Origin: Catenuloplanes indicus
Lineage (GTDB): Bacteria; Actinomycetota; Actinomycetes; Mycobacteriales; Micromonosporaceae
Assembly: GCF_030813715.1 (NCBI RefSeq)
Contig: NZ_JAUSUZ010000001.1
Location: 496,001 to 560,000, forward strand
Direction: 5' to 3'
DNA: 64,000 bases
In this document: one piece after another, positions 30,214-39,398 of the stretch
How positions within the stretch are numbered: position 1 is the first letter of the stretch
Layout: each line of letters opens with the position of its first letter
Made by a program: the position numbers and the translations under genes
The notes under the pieces: generated by a model
Seen by the model: only the letters and a program-made list of their open reading frames with translations
Databases searched by the model: none
Told to the model about the DNA's origin: nothing

Positions 30214-31200
30214 ATGACGACGGCTCACACGGTCGACCGGGACTCCGGCGCCGGTCGACCAGCCCTGGACGACAACGACCGGGCCGCGCTCGCCCGGCTC
30301 GCCGACGACCTGGCCGCGACCGCGCCCGGCCGCACCGACGACCCGGACTGGGTCGCGGCGGCACGCCGGCTGTCCAACCGCCTCCCGCTGTCCCTGCTGG
30401 ACACGCTGCGGTCGTTCCGCGCCGATCCCGGCCCGGACGGTGTGCTGCTGCTGCGCGGCCTGCCGCTCGGCGCGGACCTGCCGCCCACGCCGAGCGTTCC
30501 CGAGTCGGTCGAGCGTCGCGCGGCACGGCCGTCGGCGCTGATCGCGCTGATCGGGATGGCGCTGGGCGAGCTGGCCGCGTACCGGGACGAGAAGTCCGGC
30601 GCGCTGGTGCAGAACGTGGTGCCGGTGCCGGGCCGGGAGGAGTCGCAGAGCAACGCCGGCTCGACGATGCTGGAGATGCACATCGAGAACGCGTTCCACC
30701 CGTACCGGCCGGACCTGGTCGGGCTGCTCTGCCTGCGCAACGACCACGACGACCTGGCCGGGCTGCGGACCGCGTCGATCCGGCGGGCGGTGGCGCTGCT
30801 GGACGCGCCGACGCTGGCGGTGCTGCGCGAGCCGCGGTTCCGGACGGCCGCGCCGCCGTCGTTCCACGACCTGGCCGGCGTGACCACGCCGCATCCGCTG
30901 CTGGCCGGCGCGCCGGAGGACCCGGACCTTCGGGTCGACTTCACCAGCACCGCGCCGGACGACCCGGCCGCGGAGAAGGCGATGAGCGTGCTCGGCGACG
31001 CGCTGTCCATGGTGGCCGAGACCGTGATCCTGCACTCCGGCGATTTGGCGTGGGTGGACAACCGGGTCACCATCCACGGGCGGACCGCGTTCACGCCGCG
31101 TTACGACGGGCGGGACCGGTGGCTGCACCGCTGCTTCGTGCACCTGGACCGCCGGCGGTCGCGGGGCGCGCGGCCGGGCGACGGCAGCGTCCTGATCTAG
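30214..31200 (+). CDS. VioC/AsnO-like Fe(II)/2-oxoglutarate hydroxylase
   Basis: 328 residues. It matches the clavaminate-synthase-like group that beta-hydroxylates free amino acids (VioC on Arg, AsnO on Asn): EMHIENAFHPYRPDLVGLLC with the H-x-E iron ligands near residue 154, then CLRNDHDD, and the distal His in VTIHGRTAF near residue 287. The ATG was chosen because family similarity begins soon after it; the open frame upstream is the antisense of sbnA. With Asn/Asp-like A domains in the cluster, free Asn is a plausible substrate, but this cannot be read from the sequence. It differs from the two SyrP-like enzymes, so two mechanistic classes of hydroxylase are present. Confidence 0.87.
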   Translation: MTTAHTVDRDSGAGRPALDDNDRAALARLADDLAATAPGRTDDPDWVAAARRLSNRLPLSLLDTLRSFRADPGPDGVLLLRGLPLGADLPPTPSVPESVERRAARPSALIALIGMALGELAAYRDEKSGALVQNVVPVPGREESQSNAGSTMLEMHIENAFHPYRPDLVGLLCLRNDHDDLAGLRTASIRRAVALLDAPTLAVLREPRFRTAAPPSFHDLAGVTTPHPLLAGAPEDPDLRVDFTSTAPDDPAAEKAMSVLGDALSMVAETVILHSGDLAWVDNRVTIHGRTAFTPRYDGRDRWLHRCFVHLDRRRSRGARPGDGSVLI

Positions 31201-31208
31201 AGCCCGGC

Positions 31209-31239
31209 GCCGTCGCGGGGCGCGCGGCCCCGCGACGGC
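31209..31239. terminator. Bidirectional terminator hairpin
   Basis: Perfect 13-bp arms GCCGTCGCGGGGC (31209-31221) and GCCCCGCGACGGC (31227-31239) around a 5-base loop. It exactly fills the space between the convergent hydroxylase and condensation-domain genes. Confidence 0.85.
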
Positions 31240-32520
31240 TCAGGCGGTCGCGCCGCCCCAGGCGAGCACGTCAGCGGGGGCCGGCACGGCCCGGACCCGG
31301 GTGTCCGGGGCGGTACCGGCGGTGTCGAGCATGCGCAGGTAGAGGTCGCCGAAGCGGGCGACGGTCGCGGCGTCGAACAGCTCGGTGTCGTAGCGGAGCA
31401 CCACGGTGAGGGAGTCCGGGCCGCGGCGCAGCTCCACGTTCAGGTCGAACTGGCCCTCCATGTGCGGCAGGTCGACGAGCTCCAGGCGCAGCCCGTCCCG
31501 GGTGATCCCGCCGGTGGCCAGGCCACGGACCGGTAGCCGGTCGACTGCCACCATCGTCACCGCGATCCGGAAGCCGGGCGGCGGGCCGGCCGGTTCCGGG
31601 CGGCGCAGGGCCGCGAACGCGCCGAGTACCTGGGCGTGCGCGTCCCGGACGGTGCCGGCGAGCGTGCTGTCCCGGTGCAGTCGCGCGGTCACCGGCACGG
31701 TCCGGACCAGATAGCCGACCAGATCCCGCAACCCCGGCACGGTACGGGTGGTGGCCGGGCAGCCGAGCGTGAACTCCTTCTGCCCGCCGGTGCGGTGCAC
31801 GGCCGCCTGGAACGCGCCGAGCAGCACCGCGAACGGCGTGACCCGCAGCCGCAGCGCGAGCGCGGTCAGCGCGGCCGCGGTCCCGGCGGCGACGGGCAGG
31901 GTCAGCGTGGCGCCGGCGAACCCGGGCCGGGCCGGGCGGGGGCGGTCGGTGGGCAGCTCGGCCGCGGGCGGCAGCACGGGCGGCGCGGGCCGGGCGCGGG
32001 CCAGCTCGTCGCGCACGTACCGGTCGAAGTCGATCGGCAGGTGCGGCCAGTCCGGCTGCCGGTCCTGGCGGAACGCGCCGTAGGCGTCGAGCAGGTCGCG
32101 GACCACCAGCCAGTGCGAGGTGGCGTCGCTGACGATGTGGTGGGTGACCACGATCAGCACCGCGTCGCCGGGTGCCCGGCGCAGCAGGGTCACGCGCAGT
32201 CCGGGCTCGGCGGTCAGCCGGAACGGTGCGCGCGCCGCCCGCTCGGCCGCGCCGGGCGCGTCGTCGCGGACGGTCAGCGGCGCCGGGCCGGGCGGGCCGA
32301 CCACCCGGTACGGCACGCCGTCTCGCTCACCGAAGCGGGAGCGCAGCACGTCGTGCCGGGCGGCGAGCGCGGCCGTGGCCCGCCGCAGCGCGGCCTCGTC
32401 CAGCGGCCCGCGGGCCGACAGTGCCACCACGATGTTGTACGCGGCGCTGTCCGGTGCGAGCCGGTGCAGCAGCCACATCGCCTCCTGGCCGGGGGTCAGG
32501 GGCAGCAGCTCGCCGGTCAA
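31240..32520 (-). CDS. Free-standing NRPS condensation domain
   Basis: 426 residues, one complete C domain and nothing else. It has the LTPGQEAMWLLHRL start, RHDVLRSRF, the catalytic HHIVSDATS near residue 130 (second His and Asp intact) and PLLVR-type later core segments. Start is TTG at 32520, overlapping the ACP stop as TTGA. Because it is co-translated with an ACP and acyl-activating enzymes, and NRPS-2 lacks an N-terminal C domain, I infer that it joins the acyl chain on the ACP to the first amino acid in trans. It could instead bridge two synthetases. Confidence 0.88.
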   Translation of the reverse strand: MTGELLPLTPGQEAMWLLHRLAPDSAAYNIVVALSARGPLDEAALRRATAALAARHDVLRSRFGERDGVPYRVVGPPGPAPLTVRDDAPGAAERAARAPFRLTAEPGLRVTLLRRAPGDAVLIVVTHHIVSDATSHWLVVRDLLDAYGAFRQDRQPDWPHLPIDFDRYVRDELARARPAPPVLPPAAELPTDRPRPARPGFAGATLTLPVAAGTAAALTALALRLRVTPFAVLLGAFQAAVHRTGGQKEFTLGCPATTRTVPGLRDLVGYLVRTVPVTARLHRDSTLAGTVRDAHAQVLGAFAALRRPEPAGPPPGFRIAVTMVAVDRLPVRGLATGGITRDGLRLELVDLPHMEGQFDLNVELRRGPDSLTVVLRYDTELFDAATVARFGDLYLRMLDTAGTAPDTRVRAVPAPADVLAWGGATA

Positions 32521-32780
32521 CGTGCCGTCAGCTCCTTCGCCAGGTGCGCGGCCATCGCGTTGACCGTGGGATGGTCCCAGGGCAGCGTGGGCTCGACGAT
32601 CAGCCCGAAACGCTCCTCCACGTCACCGCAGATGGTCAGCGCGTAGACCGAGTCCAGGCCCATCTCCAGCAGCGGCGTGTCCGGGTCGACCCGCTCGGCC
32701 GGCTGCTCGATGTAGAACGCGACCCGTTCGATCAGCCAGTCCCGGATGGTCACGGCCGGTTCCGTCGAGGTGTCCGTCAT
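32517..32780 (-). CDS. Acyl carrier protein (lipid-initiation module)
   Basis: 87 residues. The phosphopantetheine site is in LLEMGLDSVYALTICGDVE, with Ser near residue 43. Its neighbours are a FAAL-ACAD fusion, a second ACAD and a free C domain, which fits a carrier that holds the starter acyl chain during desaturation and transfer. It differs from the two ACPs of the polyketide operon (ADSL and VDSL motifs). Confidence 0.92.
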   Translation of the reverse strand: MTDTSTEPAVTIRDWLIERVAFYIEQPAERVDPDTPLLEMGLDSVYALTICGDVEERFGLIVEPTLPWDHPTVNAMAAHLAKELTAR

Positions 32781-32821
32781 GGTGCTCCTCCCCTGCCGGC
32801 GGTCGTGGCCGCCGGCGTGTG

Positions 32822-34516
32822 TCAGGTGGTCGCGCCCGCGAGCCGGGTCGCGCCGAGGTCCAGGGTGCGGGCGTCGGCGAGCCGGCGACGCAGCTCCGCG
32901 TGCAGCGGTTCGTGCAGCCCGGCCGGGGTGGGGCCGGCCGCCGTGCCGAGCCGGGCTGCGAGCCGGTGCAGCGCCGCCTCCAGCCAGGCCGGGTCGCGCA
33001 GGAACGCGGACTCCGCCTGCCGCCAGACGCCGACGCAGGCGGCGGCCGCGACGAGCGTGGCGTACCGGTCGGCGAGCGCGAACGCGGCCGGGCCGGCGAT
33101 CACGGTGCGGTCCCGGGGCGGCAGCTCCCGGCAGTCGTCCCGCAGCCGGCGCAGTTCCCCGGCGAACACCCGGCACAGTGCGGCGATGCGCGGGTCGGTG
33201 TCCGCGCGGGCGGCCTCGGCGGGCAGCACCGCGGTGATCCGGTCCCGGCCGCGGGCGGTGATCTCCAGCGCGTCGAAGCGCAGCGGTGGCAGCGCCGCGT
33301 CCAGGCGGAACACCTCGGCCGGGGCCGGTTCGGCGCCGGACCACGCCGCGGCGGCCATCCGGGGCAGCTGCGGGATGATCGTGGCCTGGCAGACCGCGGC
33401 GCCGGCGTGGGCGAGGCTCACCACCGGCAGGTCGCGCAGGTTCTTCTGGAACATCGCACAGTCGCCGTCGCGCAGGAACGAGCGGGCGCCGAGCAGTACG
33501 GCGAGCCGGTGGTTGGCGTCCTCCAGCAGCTTCGGCACCAGGTACTTGACCACGGCGGTGGGCACGCTGGTCTCGGCCGGGAGCACGTGCAGCGCGCGGG
33601 CGCCGACGGTGGCCAGGCAGTCCGCGACGAGCAGGTCGGTGAAGACCCCGGCCAGCACCGCCCGCGCGTGCGGCAGGTCGGCCACGGTACGCCCGTAGAG
33701 GCGCCGGCCGGCGGCGAAGCGCAGCACGATGCGCAGCTGGGTGTCCAGCACGCCGACCATCACGCCGGGCAGCACCGCGCGGGTGGTCTGGAAGGCGCGC
33801 AGCACGGTCTCCATCGCGCCGCCCTGTTCGCCGATCATCGCGGCGCGCGGGACCGGGCTGTCGCGGAACTCGACGCCGCCGAGCATGCATCCGCGTACCC
33901 CCGAGGTGTGGAACCTGGGCAGGTGGCGCAGCGTGCGGCTGGGCAGCGTGGTCAGGTCGACCATCAGGTGCGAGTGGCTGCGGCTGCCCGGGCGCAGCTC
34001 GGTGCGGGTGAACAGCACCAGCGTCTCGGCCCGCCCGACGTTGTTGATCAGTTCCTTGCGGCCGTCGACGAGCAGGCTGCTGCGGTACGGCCGGGCGGTC
34101 AGCTCCGCGCGGGAGAAGTCGTTGCCGTGCGCGAGTTCGGTGTAGCCGGCCGCGGCCCGTCCGCCGCCGAGCAGCAGGCCGGCGAGCCGGCGGCGCTGGT
34201 TGTCGTCGCCGGAGGTCCACACCGGCGCGGCCGCCACGAAGTTGGTGATGCCGTAGCCGAGTCCGAGCGTGCAGTCGCGGCGGAACACGGCGCGCACGGT
34301 GCGGGCCAGCCCGTCCGCGGTACGCAGCCGCCCGCCCAGCTCGGCCGGGACGAACTCGGCGTTCATCCCGAAGTCGGCCAGCGCCGTCTCGCCGTCGGCG
34401 AGCAGTTCGCCGCGCTCGTCCGCGGCCAGCACGGCCGCGGTGCCGAGCGGGTTGGCCGCGTCGTCCGGGTCGCCGAGCCGGGTCTCGAGATCGCTCAGGG
34501 TGCCGGCGGCGGTCAT
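32822..34516 (-). CDS. Acyl-CoA dehydrogenase-like flavoprotein
   Basis: 564 residues, start ATG at 34516 overlapping the upstream stop as ATGA. It shows an acyl-CoA dehydrogenase layout: N-terminal helices, a beta-domain segment with YTELAHGNDFSRAEL and VDGRKELINNVGRAETLVLF, RYGRTVADLPHARAVLAGVF-like helices and a long C-terminal helical extension. It resembles the ACADs of ramoplanin/enduracidin-type clusters that desaturate the acyl side chain. The usual catalytic Glu cannot be placed with confidence. The parallel domain in the next gene suggests two successive desaturations or a heteromer. Confidence 0.82.
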   Translation of the reverse strand: MTAAGTLSDLETRLGDPDDAANPLGTAAVLAADERGELLADGETALADFGMNAEFVPAELGGRLRTADGLARTVRAVFRRDCTLGLGYGITNFVAAAPVWTSGDDNQRRRLAGLLLGGGRAAAGYTELAHGNDFSRAELTARPYRSSLLVDGRKELINNVGRAETLVLFTRTELRPGSRSHSHLMVDLTTLPSRTLRHLPRFHTSGVRGCMLGGVEFRDSPVPRAAMIGEQGGAMETVLRAFQTTRAVLPGVMVGVLDTQLRIVLRFAAGRRLYGRTVADLPHARAVLAGVFTDLLVADCLATVGARALHVLPAETSVPTAVVKYLVPKLLEDANHRLAVLLGARSFLRDGDCAMFQKNLRDLPVVSLAHAGAAVCQATIIPQLPRMAAAAWSGAEPAPAEVFRLDAALPPLRFDALEITARGRDRITAVLPAEAARADTDPRIAALCRVFAGELRRLRDDCRELPPRDRTVIAGPAAFALADRYATLVAAAACVGVWRQAESAFLRDPAWLEAALHRLAARLGTAAGPTPAGLHEPLHAELRRRLADARTLDLGATRLAGATT

Positions 34517-37500
34517 GGCTGTTCCTCTCGGAGGCGGCACGTGAGCGGGGAGAACAGCAGCCCGTCGCGATGCTGGCCGAGCATCGGCGCGGCCAGGCCG
34601 GTCAGGTCGTCACCGGCCGGCTCACCGAGGTGCTGCAGCGCGCGGGTCAGGCAGGCGCGCACCCAGAGTTCGTCGCGCCACAGCAGCCCGGCCGGGCCGG
34701 TGGTCTCCGCGGGGGTGCGCCGCCACAGGTGCAGGCAGGCCGCGGCCGCCCAGATCCGGCAGTACCGCTCGGCGAGCGTGTAGGACGACTCGGGGACGTC
34801 CCGCGCGGAGACCGGTTGCGCGGCCATCTGCCGGTGCAGCCGGTCCGCGGCGCGATGCAGCCGCCCGGCGAGCGCGGCCAGCGGCGCGGGCAGCCCGTCG
34901 GCCGCCTCGGCGAGCGTCTGTACGACGCTCGCGCCGTGCCGGGCGACCAGCGACAGCCGGCCCGGGTCGAACGCCGGGACCGGGGTGTGCAGCCCGGCCG
35001 CGGCGTCCAGGCCGGCCCGGTCGGCCCGGCCGGCGCGGTACCCGGCCGCCAGAACCCCGAACTGGTTGATCACCATGTTCAGGTTGACCAGCGTGCTGCC
35101 GTCGAAGATGCCGACGATGTGGTGGTCGCGCCGGACCTTCTGGAACGTGCCGTCGGTCAGCAGTGAGCGGGCGCCGAGCACGCCGGCCAGCCGGTCGGTG
35201 ATGTCGTCGACCAGCGTCGGCACCAGGTACTTCACGACCGCGGACGCGATGCTCTGCTCGCCGGGCAGCGCGTGCAGGCTGCGGGTGGCGACCAGGGTGA
35301 CCGCCTCGGCGGTGAGCAGGTCGGCGTAGGCGGCGCACAGCGTGTGCCGGGCCTGGGGCAGGTCGGCCAGCACCCGGTCGTAGAGCCGGTGGCCGGTGGC
35401 GAAGTCCAGGGTGAGCCGCAGCGCGCGGTCGGCGGCGCCGAGCGACAGCCCGGCGCAGAGCGTGCGGGTCAGCTGCATGCCCTTGATGACCAGTTCCAGG
35501 CCCTCGCCGGGGCGGCCGACGAGGTCGGCGTGCCGGGCCGGGGCACCGGTGAACGTGATCCCACTGATGTCGGCGCCGCGGATGCCGTGCAGCCGGACCG
35601 CGGGCAGGTGGGTGACGGTGCCGGCGGGCAGCCGCCGTTTGTCCATCAGCAGCATGCTGAACCCGCGCGGGCCGCCGCCCGGGTCGGTGCGGGTGAGCAG
35701 GCAGACCACGTCGGACCGGGTGGCGTTGTTGATCAGCCACTTCTCGCCGTCGACCGTCCAGCCGTCCGCGGTGGGCCGGCCCTCGACCTCGCCGGCGAGC
35801 AGGTCGCTGCCGTGGTCGCGTTCGGTGAGTCCCCAGGAGACGACCGCGCCGGCCAGCACGTCGGCGGACATCCGGGCGGCCGCGGCCGGGTCGTCGGCCA
35901 CCCAGGCGGAGACCGCGCCGAGGAACGTCTTGCCGTGCGCGATCGCCACGGTCAGGTCACGGCGGGCCATCAGGCGCACCACTTGCAGCGTCTCCTCGAA
36001 ACTGCGGGCCGCGCCGCCGTGCGCGGCGGGCACGTACCAGGCGGGGATGCCGGCCTTGTCCAGCAGCGCGCAGACGTCGTCCGGGAAGTCCTCGCGGGCG
36101 TCGAGCTCCAGGCAGCGCGCCAGTGAGAACGTGTGCCCGGGCAGGTGCGGGCTGCCCAGCTCGCTCTCCAGCGTCTCGGTGAGCGCGTACGGCGGGTAGC
36201 CGGGCCGGGCCGGGTCCTCGAGGATCGGGTCGAGCTGCCCGGCGAGGTAGAGCTCGCGCATCCGGTTGCGGCGGATCTTGCCGCTGGTGGTCCGCTCGAT
36301 CCGGCCGGGCCGGACGAACACGACGGCCGCGGGGCTCGTCCCGGCGTGCGCGGTCAGCGTGGCGCGGACCGTGCCGGCCAGGGCCTCCAGGCCGGCGGCG
36401 GTCAGGTGCCGGCCGCGCGCCTCCTGCACGACGACGAGCCGTTCCGGTGGGCCCGGTACGGTGAACACGCAGGACGGCAGCGCGGCCAGCCGCTCGTCGG
36501 CCTCGGCGATGCGGCGTTCCAGGTCGTGCGGGTAAAGGTTGCGGCCGTGCAGGATCAGCGTCTCCTTGATCCGGCCGGTGACGTACAGCTCGCCGTCGAG
36601 CAGGGCGCCGAGGTCGCCGGTGCGCAGGAACGGGCCGTCGCCGGTGCCGGTGCGCGCGCCGAACGTGCGGGCGGTCTCGTCCGGGCGTCCCCAGTAGCCG
36701 CGGGCGACGCTGGCGCCGCTGACCCAGATCTCGCCGACCGTGCCGTCCGGGAGCACGGCCGCGGTGTCCGGGTCGACGATGCGTACCGTCAGGTCGTGCA
36801 CGGTACCGCTGCTGACCAGGGTGGTGGTGGTCTCGCCGGGCGCGGGCGGGCGCAGCCGGTGGCCGTGCAGCGACTCGGTGCCGACGTCGCGCAGCACCGG
36901 CGGGCGGCCGGTCCCGGCGCCGGAGACGTAGAGCGTGGTCTCGGCCAGGCCGTAGCCGGGCAGCAGCGCCTCGCGGCGGAAGCCGGCGGCGGCGAACCGG
37001 CGGGCGAACCGGTCGAGCGTGCCCGGGTCGATCGGCTCGGCGCCGTTGCAGGCGTCCCGCCACGTGCTCAGGTCCAGACCGGCCAGCTGGTCGTCGGCGA
37101 TCAGGCGGGCGCACAGGTCGTAGGCGAAGTTCGGCGCGCAGCTGACCGTGGCCCGGAACTCGCTGATCAGCTCCAGCCACAGCCGCGGACGTTTGAGGAA
37201 GTCCGTCGGGGCGGTGATGATCGTGCGCGCGCCCAGCAACAGCGGCGTGAGCAGCATCGCGATCAGGCCCATGTCGTGGTGACCGGGCAGCCAGCCGCAG
37301 AAGACGCTGTCGCGGTCCCAGCCGTGCCGGTCGCGCATGGTCTCGATGTTGTGCAGCAGGTTCGCCTGGCTGACCATGACGCCTTTGGGGTCGCTGGTCG
37401 AGCCGGAGGTGTACTGCAGCAGCGCGAGCGCGTCCGGGCCGGCCGCGGGCGGGTCCCAGGCGGCGGGGGTGAGCGTGTCGGTGGCGAGCGGTCGCGGGGC

Positions 37501-37899
37501 GACGTCCTCGGCGGCGAGCCGCGCCGTGACCAGGGGGAGCGTGGCGGCACCGGTGAGCACCACGGCGGCGGCGCAGTCCGCGGCGATGCCGGTGGCGCGG
37601 GCGGACTGCGGGCCGTACTGGCCGGGCAGCGGGACCGGGACCGGGACGACACCGGCGTAGAGGCAGCCGAGCATGGCCTCGACGAACGCGGGCCCGGCCG
37701 GGTACATCAGCAGCGCCCGGTCGCCCGGCGCGCAGTGCCGGGACAGCCACTCCCCCACGGTACGCGCGGCTCGGTCCAGCTCGCCGTAGGTGCGGGTGAC
37801 CCGGACCGGTCGCGCGGCCGGTCCGGTGTGGAACAGCAGCGCGTCGCGATCCGGCTCGGCGCCGGCGACGTGCCGGAAACGCTCGGCGTAGGTGGCCAT
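34513..37899 (-). CDS. Fatty-acyl-AMP ligase / acyl-CoA dehydrogenase fusion
   Basis: 1128 residues from the ATG at 37899 (GAGGAG upstream). Residues ~1-570 are a fatty-acyl-AMP ligase: LQYTSGSTSDPKGVMVSQAN near residue 160, LPGHHDMGLI, GYGLAETTLYVSG and RTGDLGALLDGELYVTGRIK, ending in TSGKIRRNRM. Residues ~590-1128 are an acyl-CoA dehydrogenase (WGLTERDHGSDLL, GEKWLINNATRSDVV, a GTFQKVRRDHHIVGIFDGS segment). Free FAALs load fatty acids onto ACPs, so the fused enzyme would activate, transfer and oxidise the chain on the downstream ACP. In related lipopeptide clusters these two activities are usually separate proteins. First gene of its operon, with a SARP-type box 35 bases upstream. Confidence 0.92.
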   Translation of the reverse strand: MATYAERFRHVAGAEPDRDALLFHTGPAARPVRVTRTYGELDRAARTVGEWLSRHCAPGDRALLMYPAGPAFVEAMLGCLYAGVVPVPVPLPGQYGPQSARATGIAADCAAAVVLTGAATLPLVTARLAAEDVAPRPLATDTLTPAAWDPPAAGPDALALLQYTSGSTSDPKGVMVSQANLLHNIETMRDRHGWDRDSVFCGWLPGHHDMGLIAMLLTPLLLGARTIITAPTDFLKRPRLWLELISEFRATVSCAPNFAYDLCARLIADDQLAGLDLSTWRDACNGAEPIDPGTLDRFARRFAAAGFRREALLPGYGLAETTLYVSGAGTGRPPVLRDVGTESLHGHRLRPPAPGETTTTLVSSGTVHDLTVRIVDPDTAAVLPDGTVGEIWVSGASVARGYWGRPDETARTFGARTGTGDGPFLRTGDLGALLDGELYVTGRIKETLILHGRNLYPHDLERRIAEADERLAALPSCVFTVPGPPERLVVVQEARGRHLTAAGLEALAGTVRATLTAHAGTSPAAVVFVRPGRIERTTSGKIRRNRMRELYLAGQLDPILEDPARPGYPPYALTETLESELGSPHLPGHTFSLARCLELDAREDFPDDVCALLDKAGIPAWYVPAAHGGAARSFEETLQVVRLMARRDLTVAIAHGKTFLGAVSAWVADDPAAAARMSADVLAGAVVSWGLTERDHGSDLLAGEVEGRPTADGWTVDGEKWLINNATRSDVVCLLTRTDPGGGPRGFSMLLMDKRRLPAGTVTHLPAVRLHGIRGADISGITFTGAPARHADLVGRPGEGLELVIKGMQLTRTLCAGLSLGAADRALRLTLDFATGHRLYDRVLADLPQARHTLCAAYADLLTAEAVTLVATRSLHALPGEQSIASAVVKYLVPTLVDDITDRLAGVLGARSLLTDGTFQKVRRDHHIVGIFDGSTLVNLNMVINQFGVLAAGYRAGRADRAGLDAAAGLHTPVPAFDPGRLSLVARHGASVVQTLAEAADGLPAPLAALAGRLHRAADRLHRQMAAQPVSARDVPESSYTLAERYCRIWAAAACLHLWRRTPAETTGPAGLLWRDELWVRACLTRALQHLGEPAGDDLTGLAAPMLGQHRDGLLFSPLTCRLREEQP

Positions 37900-37933
37900 G
37901 CGACTCCTCTCTCCGTGCACAGCGTGTCGTCCC

Positions 37934-37951
37934 CGGCTATCCGCGCCCTAT
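37934..37951 (-). promoter_or_regulatory. SARP-type direct-repeat box upstream of the FAAL operon
   Basis: On the minus strand: ATAGGGC GCGG ATAGCCG, with an 11-base period. It lies between the isomerase stop at 37960 and the FAAL-ACAD start at 37899. The lipid module can therefore be transcribed independently of the polyketide operon that precedes it on the same strand. Confidence 0.72.
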
Positions 37952-37959
37952 AGCGGCGC

Positions 37960-38637
37960 TCAGCCGCAGCCGCCCGCGTGCCCCTCGTCGGTGGCGCGCT
38001 CGCGCACGGCCGGGTGGGCCGGCTCGCGTGGCACGCCGACCGCACCGGCCCCGGCCGCGAACGCGGGCAGCCGGTCGACGCCCCAGAACCGGTCCCGGCC
38101 ACGGACGAAGAACGGCACGCCGAAGACGCCGTCGCGGTGCAGGGCCAGCAGCGCGGTCACGCCCTCGGCGCGGACCGCGGGATCCCGTGCCGCGCGGGCC
38201 AGCTCGGCGCCGTCCACGCCGATCTCCGTGCCGAGCCCGGCGACGGTTGCCGGGTCGCAGATGTCGCGGCCGTGCTCCCAGCGGGCGCGGTAGGCGGCGT
38301 CGACGAACGCCCGGCCGCGGCCCTGCCGGTCGGCGACCAGGTACGCCAGGTGCGGCACCTCCCACCACGGGTCGCGGTCGACCGGCCAGCGCATGCTCAG
38401 TCCCCGGTCGACGGCCAGGCGGCGGACGTCCTGCAGCACGTAGAGGTGCTTGGCGCGCGACATCGGCGTGTAGAGGAACGCGCCGCCGGCCTCGTCGAGC
38501 GCCTTGAGGTTGTCGTCGTCCGGCTCCCAGAACGGCCGCCATTCGATCTCCTCCGCCAGGCCCGGGTAGCGGTCCAGCAGGTCGCGGTAGGCCAGCCAGG
38601 AGTACGGGCTGCGCAGCGAGAAGTAGAAGCGGGCCAT
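37960..38637 (-). CDS. DsbA-fold isomerase (2-hydroxychromene-2-carboxylate isomerase-like)
   Basis: 225 residues of the kappa-GST/DsbA thioredoxin-like family. It starts RFYFSLRSPYSWLAYRDLL, with the active-site Ser of SPYSW, continues EWRPFWEP and ends with GVFGVPFFVRGRDRFWGVDRL, the typical cis-Pro region (GVPFF). Isomerases of this fold occur in clusters for polyene or cinnamoyl chains made by reducing type II polyketide synthases, where they are thought to set double-bond geometry. Last gene of the 15-gene polyketide operon. The His/Cys-rich tail (GHAGGCG) is unusual but may be irrelevant. Confidence 0.82.
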   Translation of the reverse strand: MARFYFSLRSPYSWLAYRDLLDRYPGLAEEIEWRPFWEPDDDNLKALDEAGGAFLYTPMSRAKHLYVLQDVRRLAVDRGLSMRWPVDRDPWWEVPHLAYLVADRQGRGRAFVDAAYRARWEHGRDICDPATVAGLGTEIGVDGAELARAARDPAVRAEGVTALLALHRDGVFGVPFFVRGRDRFWGVDRLPAFAAGAGAVGVPREPAHPAVRERATDEGHAGGCG

Positions 38638-38654
38638 CCGGGCTCCTTGCCGGT

Positions 38655-39398
38655 TCACAGGGCGAGTCCGCCGTCGATCTGGAAGACCTGGCCGGTGACG
38701 TACGCGGCGCGGCCGGAGAGCAGGAACCCGGTCAGCTCCGCCACCTCCTCGGGCGTGCCGAACCGGCGCAGCGAGGTGCGCCGCCGCATCTCCTCGACGA
38801 CCTTGGCGGGCAGCTCGGCGGTCATGTCGGTGGTGATGAACCCGGGCGCGACCACGTTGGCCCGGATGCCGAACCGGCCGGTCTCCTTGGACAGCGCCTT
38901 GGTGAAGCCGATGATCCCGGCCTTGGACGCGGCGTAGTTCGTCTGGCCGGTGTTGCCGGCCACGCCCGCGACCGAGGAGAGCGTGACGACCGCGCCGGCC
39001 CGCCGCTTCATCATGGCGAACACGGCGGCCTGACAGACGTGGAAGGTGCCGTCCAGGTTGGTGCGCAGCACGGTGTCCCAGGCGTCGGGGTCGAGGAGCA
39101 CCATGGACGCGTCCCGGGTCACGCCGGCCGCGGTGACCAGCGCGGTGATCGGCCCGAGCTCGGCCTCGGTGCGGTGCACGACCGCGCGGGCCTCGTCCCG
39201 GACCGCGACGTCGGCGCGGATGGCCAGCGTCCGCCCGCCGTGCCGGCCGGCGTCCTTGGCGACCGTCGCCGCGGCGTCCTCCTGGGACCGGTAGCAGAAC
39301 GCGACGTCGTACCCCTCCGCGGCCAGGTGCGTGACGATCGCGCGGCCGATGCCGCGGGACCCGCCGGTGACCAGCGCGACCGGCCGGCCGGCGGTCAT
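38655..39398 (-). CDS. 3-oxoacyl-ACP reductase (FabG-like ketoreductase)
   Basis: 247 residues, classical SDR. The cofactor loop is TGGSRGIGRAI near residue 12, with VTAAGVTRD, the catalytic Ser in VVTLSSVAG and Tyr/Lys in YAASKAG, and the C terminus GQVFQIDGGLAL. It reduces the beta-keto group after each condensation. It overlaps the dehydratase gene as ATGA and lies with both dehydratases and an enoyl reductase. Confidence 0.95.
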   Translation of the reverse strand: MTAGRPVALVTGGSRGIGRAIVTHLAAEGYDVAFCYRSQEDAAATVAKDAGRHGGRTLAIRADVAVRDEARAVVHRTEAELGPITALVTAAGVTRDASMVLLDPDAWDTVLRTNLDGTFHVCQAAVFAMMKRRAGAVVTLSSVAGVAGNTGQTNYAASKAGIIGFTKALSKETGRFGIRANVVAPGFITTDMTAELPAKVVEEMRRRTSLRRFGTPEEVAELTGFLLSGRAAYVTGQVFQIDGGLAL

